A DNA stretch of 64,000 nt from Pseudomonas sp. G2-4 (GTDB taxonomy: Bacteria; Pseudomonadota; Gammaproteobacteria; Pseudomonadales; Pseudomonadaceae): positions 6,165,001-6,229,000 of the forward strand of contig NZ_CP125957.1 of assembly GCF_030064125.1 (NCBI RefSeq), given 5' to 3'. The notes under the pieces are model-generated. The model was not told where the DNA came from. It saw nothing but the letters and a program-made list of their open reading frames with translations, and ran no database searches. Positions 57,554 through 64,000 of the stretch are shown here, in pieces (within the stretch, counting starts at the first letter, position 1; each line of letters starts with the position of its first letter). A program made the position numbers and the translations under genes.

Positions 57554-58636
57554 TTAGATCAGGGTTTTGCCATGGCGGACGAAGGTCGGCTTGACCACCC
57601 GTACCGGGTACCACTTGCCACGAATCTCTACCTCGGCGCGGTCCGCAGTCGCCATCGGAACACGTGCCAAGGCAATCGACTTGCTAAGCGTAGGAGAAAA
57701 ACTACCACTGGTGATCTCACCTTCGCCAACATCAGCGATGCGAACCACCTGATGGGCACGCAAGACGCCGCGCTCCTCGAGCACCAGGCCGACCAGTTTA
57801 TGCTGTACACCACCCGCGAGCTCGGCTTCCAGCGCACTGCGGCCGATGAACTGGCGGTTCGCCGGCTCCCAGGCGATGCTCCAGGCCATGTTCGAGGCCA
57901 GCGGGGAAACGTCCTGGTGGATGTCCTGGCCATAAAGGTTCATGCCGGCCTCCAGGCGCAAGGTATCGCGGGCGCCGAGACCGATGGGAGAAATGCCGGC
58001 CCCCACCAGGTCGTTGAAAAAACTCGGGGCTTCGTGGGCGGGCAGGACAATTTCCAGCCCGTCTTCACCGGTGTAGCCGGTACGGGCGATGAACCAGTCA
58101 CCGTCGGCACGACCTTCAAAGGGTTTGAGTTGCTGAATCAATTGGCCACGCGCTTGCGTGACCAGCTCGGCAATCTTGTGCCGGGCCTGGGGGCCCTGGA
58201 TCGCCAGCATCGCCAGTTCGGGACGCTCATGCAGTTGCACATCGTACTCACCGAGCTGCGCCTGCATCCAGGCCAGGTCCTGATCGCGGGTCGAGGCGTT
58301 GAAGACCAGCCGATAACCGTCCTCGACACGGTAGATGATCATGTCGTCGACGATGCCGCCGCGCTCGTTGAGCATGGTGCTGTACAAGGCACTTCCTGTG
58401 TCCTGCAAGCGGTCGACGTCATTGGCCAGCAAGCGCTGCAGCCAAGCCTTGGCCTGCGGGCCGGCGACATCGATCACGGTCATGTGGGATACATCGAAGA
58501 CTCCGCAGTCGCGACGCACCTGATGGTGCTCCTCGACCTGCGAGCCGTAATGCAAAGGCATATCCCAACCGCCAAAATCGACCATCTTCGCGCCAAGGGC
58601 GAGATGAAGGTCATACAAAGGCGTGCGCTGTCCCAT
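57554..58636 (-). CDS. gcvT: glycine cleavage system aminomethyltransferase (T protein)
   Basis: A 360-residue tetrahydrofolate-dependent aminomethyltransferase. The GQRTPLYDLH start and DVSHMTVIDV near 55-64, with RTGYTGEDGLEI near 183-195, are GcvT features. It transfers the C1 unit from the H-protein to tetrahydrofolate. GGAG precedes the ATG. Upstream in-frame codons to 58774 look non-coding. Downstream gcvH is co-transcribed. Confidence 0.96.
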   Translation of the reverse strand: MGQRTPLYDLHLALGAKMVDFGGWDMPLHYGSQVEEHHQVRRDCGVFDVSHMTVIDVAGPQAKAWLQRLLANDVDRLQDTGSALYSTMLNERGGIVDDMIIYRVEDGYRLVFNASTRDQDLAWMQAQLGEYDVQLHERPELAMLAIQGPQARHKIAELVTQARGQLIQQLKPFEGRADGDWFIARTGYTGEDGLEIVLPAHEAPSFFNDLVGAGISPIGLGARDTLRLEAGMNLYGQDIHQDVSPLASNMAWSIAWEPANRQFIGRSALEAELAGGVQHKLVGLVLEERGVLRAHQVVRIADVGEGEITSGSFSPTLSKSIALARVPMATADRAEVEIRGKWYPVRVVKPTFVRHGKTLI

Positions 58637-58790
58637 GGGTTTCTCCTTCCGGGCTTGGCGGAGGTGCGGGCGGGCACTGCACAGCGCGAACACCAGGAAA
58701 AGGCATTGCCAGCCGCTCTCAGTTACCCGGTCCGACAGACGGACCGCACCGAATGCCGCGCATTGTAGCCGCATGACGTAGGACTGACAC

Positions 58791-60407
58791 CTAGCTGTTT
58801 CGATGGGCCGAACGTCGTATCAATCCGATGACCGGCAGTAGCCCCACCAGCACCAGGGTCAGCGCCGGCAAGGCAGCCCGGGCCCACTCCCCTTCACTGG
58901 TCATTTCGAAAATCCGAACCGCCAGCGTGTCCCAGCCGAACGGGCGCATCAGCAGGGTCGCGGGCATTTCCTTGAGCACATCGACGAACACCAGCAACGC
59001 CGCACTCAAAGTGCCGGGCAACAGCAGCGGCAGATACACTTTGAAAAACAGTCGTGGCCCACTGACACCAAGACTGCGGGCGGCTTCCGGCAACGACGGG
59101 CGAATTCGCGCCAGGCTGCTCTCCAGCGGGCCGTAGGCCACGGCCAGGAATCGCACCAGATACGCCAGCAACAACGCCGCCAGACTGCCCAGCAATAGTG
59201 GTTTACCCGCACCACCGAGCAAGGTCGACAGCGGAATGACCAGCTCGCGGTCCAGATAACTGAAAGCAAGCATGATCGACACCGCCAGCACCGAACCGGG
59301 CAAGGCATAACCCAGGTTCGCCAGGCCGACACCGGCGCGAATCGGACGAGTCGGTGCCAGGCGCCGGGCAAACGCCAGCAGCAAAGCGACGCAAACGGTG
59401 ATCAGCGCTGCCAGCCCGCCCAAGTAGAGGGTGTGGACAATCAGCCCGGCGTACCGCTCGTCCAGATCGAAACGCCCACGCTGCCAGAACCATACCAGCA
59501 ACTGCAGCATCGGGATGACAAACGCACAGGCAAATACCAAAAGGCACCAGCCGCTGGCTGCCACCGCCTTGAAGCCGCGTAGCGTGTACAACGCCTTGAC
59601 CCGGGGCCGCTCATTGCCGGTCCGCTGGGCGCCCCGGGCGCGCCGTTCGCCGTAAAGCACTACCATCACCGCCAGCAAGAGCAGGCTGGCCAGTTGAGCC
59701 GCACTGGAGAGGCTGAAGAAGCCGTACCAAGTCTTGTAGATGGCCGTGGTGAACGTGTCGAAGTTGAACACCGACACCGCGCCGAAATCCGCCAGGGTTT
59801 CCATCAACGCCAGCGCCACGCCCGCACCGATGGCTGGCCGGGCCATCGGCAGCGCCACTCGCCAGAATGCCTGCCACGGCGATTGCCCGAGCACCCGGGC
59901 CGCCTCCATCAAGCCCTTGCCCTGGGCCAGGAAAGCACTTCGCGCCAGCAGATAAACGTAAGGGTAAAAGACCAGGACCAGCACCAGGATTACCCCACCG
60001 GTGGAACGGACCCGGGGCAGGCGCAGGCCGCTGCCGAACCATTCGCGCATCAACGTTTGCACCGGGCCAGCGAAATCCAGCAGGCCAACGAAGACAAACG
60101 CCAATACGTAAGCGGGGATCGCAAATGGCAGCATCAACGCCCAATCGAGCCAACGTCGACCGGGGAACTCACAAAGACTGGTGAGCCAAGCCAGGCTGAC
60201 CCCCAGCAACGTCACACCCACCCCCACACCGAGGATCAGCGTCAGGGTGTTACCCAACAGGCGCGGCATTTGGGTGTCCCACAGGTGGGACCATATCTGT
60301 AGGTCGATGCTCTGCCAGGACAACAGCAGGACACTCAAGGGTAACAAGACCAGCGCTGCGACGGCGAAGACCACGGGGTACCAGCGGCGTTGGACGGGGT
60401 GGGTCAA
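58791..60407 (-). CDS. iron(III) ABC transporter permease (FbpB/SfuB-type)
   Basis: A 538-residue double-length permease with about 12 membrane segments, made of two permease halves each carrying an EAA loop (MEAARVLGQSPWQAFWRVALP near 166-186, and LPEAARSLGVSGPRLFFKVYLP near 440-461; positions only). It transports periplasmic Fe3+. The start appears to be TTG at 60407, with a weak ribosome site, so a different start is possible. No ATPase gene is nearby; the binding protein is the next gene upstream. Confidence 0.9.
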   Translation of the reverse strand: MTHPVQRRWYPVVFAVAALVLLPLSVLLLSWQSIDLQIWSHLWDTQMPRLLGNTLTLILGVGVGVTLLGVSLAWLTSLCEFPGRRWLDWALMLPFAIPAYVLAFVFVGLLDFAGPVQTLMREWFGSGLRLPRVRSTGGVILVLVLVFYPYVYLLARSAFLAQGKGLMEAARVLGQSPWQAFWRVALPMARPAIGAGVALALMETLADFGAVSVFNFDTFTTAIYKTWYGFFSLSSAAQLASLLLLAVMVVLYGERRARGAQRTGNERPRVKALYTLRGFKAVAASGWCLLVFACAFVIPMLQLLVWFWQRGRFDLDERYAGLIVHTLYLGGLAALITVCVALLLAFARRLAPTRPIRAGVGLANLGYALPGSVLAVSIMLAFSYLDRELVIPLSTLLGGAGKPLLLGSLAALLLAYLVRFLAVAYGPLESSLARIRPSLPEAARSLGVSGPRLFFKVYLPLLLPGTLSAALLVFVDVLKEMPATLLMRPFGWDTLAVRIFEMTSEGEWARAALPALTLVLVGLLPVIGLIRRSAHRNS

Positions 60408-60477
60408 GGAGAACGCTCGTTCAAGTGATGATGCCCACGCTACATGTGCACAGATGTCATCGCTGACAAATTACCCA

Positions 60478-60600
60478 TGTGGCGAGGGAGCTTGCTCCCG
60501 CTGGGCTACGAAGTAGCCCCAGATTCTGGATCATGGCCTTTCAGGTAGATCCTCGGGGGGAGGGCTTCGCCCTCCAGCGGGAGCAAGCTCCCTCGCCACA
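60478..60600. repeat. REP pair, GGCGAGGGAGC type
   Basis: Two inverted copies of GGCGAGGGAGCTTGCTCCC; the spacer carries a shortened version of the accompanying palindrome. It lies between the iron permease and binding-protein genes of the same operon. Confidence 0.87.
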
Positions 60601-60617
60601 AAAGCCTTGGCCAACGC

Positions 60618-61622
60618 TTAGTTCCAGCCAGCCCGATCCATCAACCGAATCGCTTCAGCCTGGCGTTTACCCGCCACTTCCACCGGCAAGGTGTCAGCCT
60701 TGAACTTGCCCCATGCAGCCACTTCCTTGGAAGGTTCCACTTTCGGGTTGGCCGGGAACTCCTGGTTCACGTCAGCGAAAATGTTCTGGGCCTCGGGCGT
60801 GGTCATCCACTCCACCAGCTTCTTCGCAGCTTCCGGATGCGGCGCGTGCTTGGTCAGGCCGATGCCCGAGAGATTGATGTGCACACCACGGTCGGCCTGG
60901 TTCGGCCAGAACAGTTTGACCTTCAGGTCCGGCTTCTGCTGGTGCAGGCGGCCGTAGTAGTAAGTGTTGACGATGCCAACGTCGCATTGCCCGGCGTTGA
61001 TCGCCTCAATCAGCGCGGTGTCGTCGGAGAACACATCAGTGGACAGGTTCTTGACCCAGCCCTTGATGATTTGCTCGGTTTTTTCCGCACCGTGGGTTTC
61101 GATCAGGGTGGCAGTCAGGGACTGGTTGTAGACCTTTTTCGAGGTGCGCAGGCACAGACGGCCTTCCCATTCCTTGCCGGCCAGGGCTTCGTAAGTCGTC
61201 AGCTCTGTCGGCTTGACTCGGTCGGTGGAGTAGACAATGGTCCGCGCCCGCAGGCTCAGGCCGGTCCAGGCGTGGGAAGAGGCGCGGTATTGAGCCGGGA
61301 TGTTGGCGTCGATCACCGGGGAGGTGAATGGCTGGAGAATGCCCATCTGCTCAGCCTGCCAGAGGTTGCCGGCGTCGACGGTAAGCAGCAGGTCGGCGGT
61401 GGCGTTTTCGCCTTCGGCCTTGATCCGCTGCATCAGCGGCGCTTCCTTGTCGGTGATGAACTTCACCGATACCCCGGTTTTCTTCGTGTAGGCATCGAAG
61501 ACCGGTTTGATCAACTCATCGATGCGTGAAGAGTAGACCACCACCTCATCGGCGGCCTGGGCGGCAGTGGTGCCGATCAGGGTCAAGGCAAGGGCGGACA
61601 GCAAGCGCTTGGAAGCCAACAT
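60618..61622 (-). CDS. iron(III)-binding periplasmic protein (FbpA-type)
   Basis: A 334-residue binding protein with a ~23-residue signal peptide ending [14 protein letters not shown] near 30-38 opens the FbpA fold, and the NTYYYGRL near 215-222 contains the paired tyrosines that bind ferric iron. It hands Fe3+ to the permease downstream. GAGAG precedes the ATG. No ATP-binding subunit is in the window. Confidence 0.91.
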   Translation of the reverse strand: MLASKRLLSALALTLIGTTAAQAADEVVVYSSRIDELIKPVFDAYTKKTGVSVKFITDKEAPLMQRIKAEGENATADLLLTVDAGNLWQAEQMGILQPFTSPVIDANIPAQYRASSHAWTGLSLRARTIVYSTDRVKPTELTTYEALAGKEWEGRLCLRTSKKVYNQSLTATLIETHGAEKTEQIIKGWVKNLSTDVFSDDTALIEAINAGQCDVGIVNTYYYGRLHQQKPDLKVKLFWPNQADRGVHINLSGIGLTKHAPHPEAAKKLVEWMTTPEAQNIFADVNQEFPANPKVEPSKEVAAWGKFKADTLPVEVAGKRQAEAIRLMDRAGWN

Positions 61623-61768
61623 GGGAGCGGTCTCTCAATGGTGAACGAGCGCAAATGATAAGGACTCACATTTGCCTTCTCAATCGAACAGTTGCCCGAC
61701 ACGTTTCCAAATGTTGCACAAATAGAAACCAGACAACTGCTCCTGACTCATCGCCCGGCCATTAAATC

Positions 61769-62992
61769 TCAGGCCTTGGCCAACGCCGGCAAATCTCCAA
61801 TCAACCCCAGCGCCTCGCGCACGAACAGCGCCTTGACCTCGGGCAGGCTGTCCACCAGTTTCAGCCCGGTGTTACGCAACCAGCGCACCGGCAATGGATC
61901 GGCCTGGAACAACCGCTCGAAACCTTCCATCGCCGCCATCAACGCCAGGTTGTGGGGCATGCGTCGCCGCTCATAGCGGCTCAACACCTTCACGTCCGCC
62001 AGGCGCTCGCCGCGCCCGACCGCCTGCAATAGCACCTCGGCCAGCACGGCGGCGTCGAGGAAACCCAGGTTGACCCCCTGCCCGGCCAACGGATGAATGG
62101 TATGGGCCGCATCGCCGATCAGCGCCAGCCCTTCAGCCACATAGCGCTTGGCGTGACGTTGGCGCAGCGGTACGCACAGGCGTGGATCGACGCTGAGCAC
62201 CGTACCCAGTTGGCCTTCGAATGCCCGTTCCAATTCGCTGCAGAATTCACTGTCATCGAGGGCCATCAAGCGCTGCGCCTCGCCCGGGGTGGTGGACCAG
62301 ACGATCGAGCACCAGTCGTGCTGACCGTCGCGTTCCAGCGGCAGGAACGCCAGCGGACCGTTGTCGGTGAAGCGCTGCCATGCCGTCATTCGGTGCGGCC
62401 GGGCACTGCGCACGCTGGTGACGATGGCATGGTGCAGGTAATCCCACTCTCGCGTGGCGACGCCCGTCAGGCGACGCACGGCGGAATTCGCGCCATCGGC
62501 GGCGATGACCAAAGGCGCCCGCAACGTGCGGCCGTCGGCCAGGGTCAGCAGCCAGTCATCGCCGGAGCGGCGCATCTGCTCCAATCGCGAGTTGGCCAGC
62601 AAACCGAGGTCGCAGTCATGCAGTCGGTCCAGCAAAGCGTCCTGCACGACGCGGTTCTCGACGATGTGCCCGAGCACCTCGGCATGCAGGCTGGCGGCCG
62701 AGAAATGGATCTGCCCGGTGCCGCTGCCGTCCCAGACGTGCATGTCGGCATAAGGGCTGGCGCGCCGGGCGGTGATGCCGTCCCAGACACCCAGGCGATC
62801 GAGGATCCGCTGGCTGGCCGTCGACAAGGCACTGACCCGCGGCTCGAACGCGGCCTGGGGATCGAAGGGTTTGACGCTCATCGGGCTGCCGTCGAGCAAC
62901 AGCACTTGCAGGCCACTGCCCTGTAAAGCCAGGGCCAGGGCACTGCCGACCATACCGGCACCGACAATCAGCAGATCTGCACGCAATTCCAT
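61769..62992 (-). CDS. ubiI: ubiquinone-biosynthesis FAD monooxygenase UbiI/VisC-type
   Basis: A 407-residue aromatic-ring hydroxylase. The FAD-binding GAGMVGSALAL is at 11-21, the DG motif near 165, and GDAAHTIHPLAGQGVN near 291-306 is the second FAD motif. It hydroxylates the ubiquinone head group in the aerobic pathway. Synteny ubiH-visC/ubiI suggests UbiI (C5 hydroxylation) rather than UbiF. It is 69 bp after ubiH. Confidence 0.88.
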   Translation of the reverse strand: MELRADLLIVGAGMVGSALALALQGSGLQVLLLDGSPMSVKPFDPQAAFEPRVSALSTASQRILDRLGVWDGITARRASPYADMHVWDGSGTGQIHFSAASLHAEVLGHIVENRVVQDALLDRLHDCDLGLLANSRLEQMRRSGDDWLLTLADGRTLRAPLVIAADGANSAVRRLTGVATREWDYLHHAIVTSVRSARPHRMTAWQRFTDNGPLAFLPLERDGQHDWCSIVWSTTPGEAQRLMALDDSEFCSELERAFEGQLGTVLSVDPRLCVPLRQRHAKRYVAEGLALIGDAAHTIHPLAGQGVNLGFLDAAVLAEVLLQAVGRGERLADVKVLSRYERRRMPHNLALMAAMEGFERLFQADPLPVRWLRNTGLKLVDSLPEVKALFVREALGLIGDLPALAKA

Positions 62993-63061
62993 GCTTCAAG
63001 CCTGTTTTGCTGGCGACGTGAGCCGCCCATGAAAAGAATGATCAACTTCACACCGCCGGCA

Positions 63062-64000
63062 TCACACATCTGGACGCGTCCCCAGACCCATTGCCTGGCG
63101 GGCGAACCAGCGCTTGGCCGGCGGCAGCAAGTCGAGACCCAGCAGGCCAAGGTTGCGGCCCAGGGATACCAGTGGCAGGCTGCTGCCGAACAGGCGCGTG
63201 ACTTGGTCGGAGAAGCCCACGGTCAAGGCCTGGTCCATTCGCTGGTGCTCACGATAGGCCTGCAATACGGCAAAGTCGCCAGGCTCGCTGTCACTGTCAA
63301 GCAAGGCGTCGGCCAGGGCCTGGGCATCACGCAGAGAGAGGTTGAACCCTTGCCCGGCAATCGGATGCAGGCTGTGGGCGGCATTGCCAAGGATCGCCAG
63401 ATGGGGACGAACCTGTTCTTCGGCCTCCACCAGCGCCAACGGATACAGATGCCGCGCACCCACCTGCTTCAGCGTGCCCAGGCGGTAACCGAATACGCCC
63501 TGCAACTCGCTGAGGAAGCTGCGCTCGTCAAGGGCTGCCAACCGTTGTGCATCCATGCCCGGGCGGGTCCAGACAAGCGCGCAACGATTATCCGGCAACG
63601 GCAACAATGCCATCGGACCGTCATCGGTGAAACGTTCGAAGGCCACGCCATTGTGGGCTTCGCTGGGTGTGATATTGGCGATCAACGCGCTCTGGTCATA
63701 GGGCCGATTGCGCACGCCGACGCCCAACTGCTCGCGCAGGCCGGAACGACCGCCGTCAGCCAGCACGGCAAGATCGCATTCCAGGGTGGTTTCATCGTCA
63801 AGGGTCAGGCGATAGCCGCCCACCAGTGGCTCCATGCGGGTGACCTGCGCCGGGCAGCGCCAGCTGACCACTTCCCTGTCCAGGCCTTGCCACAGGCAAT
63901 GGCCAAGCCAGGCGTTCTCCACCACGTAGCCCAGGGCCGGCACGCCTTCTTCCATGGCCGACAAGCGCGCCGTGGAAAACCGCCCGCGATCAGACACGTG
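63062..64000 (-). CDS. ubiH: 2-octaprenyl-6-methoxyphenol hydroxylase, partial at 5' end
   Basis: About 312 residues of a FAD monooxygenase of ubiquinone synthesis; some 80-90 residues including the FAD GxGxxG motif lie beyond the window. The frame is open to the window edge (the last codon seen is His, so no start codon is yet reached). GNAAHSLHPIAGQGFN is the second FAD motif, and LADGGRS the middle one. In Pseudomonas pepP-ubiH-ubiI order, pepP would lie just outside. Confidence 0.9.
   Translation of the reverse strand, partial: HVSDRGRFSTARLSAMEEGVPALGYVVENAWLGHCLWQGLDREVVSWRCPAQVTRMEPLVGGYRLTLDDETTLECDLAVLADGGRSGLREQLGVGVRNRPYDQSALIANITPSEAHNGVAFERFTDDGPMALLPLPDNRCALVWTRPGMDAQRLAALDERSFLSELQGVFGYRLGTLKQVGARHLYPLALVEAEEQVRPHLAILGNAAHSLHPIAGQGFNLSLRDAQALADALLDSDSEPGDFAVLQAYREHQRMDQALTVGFSDQVTRLFGSSLPLVSLGRNLGLLGLDLLPPAKRWFARQAMGLGTRPDV

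Overview
The window is chromosomal DNA of a Pseudomonas, most likely the P. fluorescens complex. The evidence is high-GC genes with short spacers, a complete spuABCDEFGH/spuI polyamine locus, an ssuEADCBF-lsfA sulfonate locus, and many pairs of the REP repeats typical of fluorescent pseudomonads (core GGGAGCGAGCTTGCTCGCG or GGCGAGGGAGCTTGCTCCC). No rRNA, tRNA, CRISPR array, prophage or insertion sequence was recognised. Comparisons with P. aeruginosa gene order are from memory.

Layout. 1-12.8 kb is a core block: a TetR regulator divergent from a coniferyl-aldehyde-type dehydrogenase, a Tat-exported small subunit and a GMC dehydrogenase, then coaD, a YfhL-type ferredoxin, mutM, an HDOD protein, rlmI, an MFS exporter and ilvD. 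12.9-21.5 kb carries a phosphorylcholine phosphatase, folA, an overlapping DUF2868/DUF3482 membrane-protein/GTPase pair, a DUF523 protein, a PPHD-like prolyl hydroxylase, DUF2059, an alpha/beta hydrolase and a thioredoxin-like DUF6436 protein. 21.6-26.3 kb has a penicillin/AHL acylase family enzyme, a carboxymuconolactone decarboxylase-like protein, a GlxA-type AraC regulator and an HD hydrolase. 26.5-37.3 kb is the polyamine locus: a putrescine/spermidine ABC importer (spuDEFGH) with the gamma-glutamylation route (spuA, spuB, spuC), divergent from spuI. 37.6-39.8 kb holds a TetR regulator and a HipBA-type toxin-antitoxin pair. 40-45.6 kb is the sulfonate locus, importing and desulfonating organosulfonates, with the 1-Cys peroxiredoxin LsfA. 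45.9-46.7 kb is a MntA-HepT toxin-antitoxin pair bracketed by two near-identical terminators. 46.8-64 kb returns to core genes: an OprD porin, argA, argE, a CYTH/CHAD protein, an orphan GspE-like ATPase, an SPFH/NfeD pair, DUF2388, gcvH-gcvT without gcvP, an iron ABC permease and binding protein without an ATPase, and the ubiquinone hydroxylases ubiI and ubiH (ubiH runs off the window).

Most of the window is well-understood housekeeping and nutrient scavenging. The least characterised parts are the DUF2868/DUF3482 pair, the GMC/Tat/aldehyde dehydrogenase cluster, the orphan GspE ATPase and the terminator-bracketed toxin-antitoxin island. I do not see a clear, wholly new defence or biosynthetic system.
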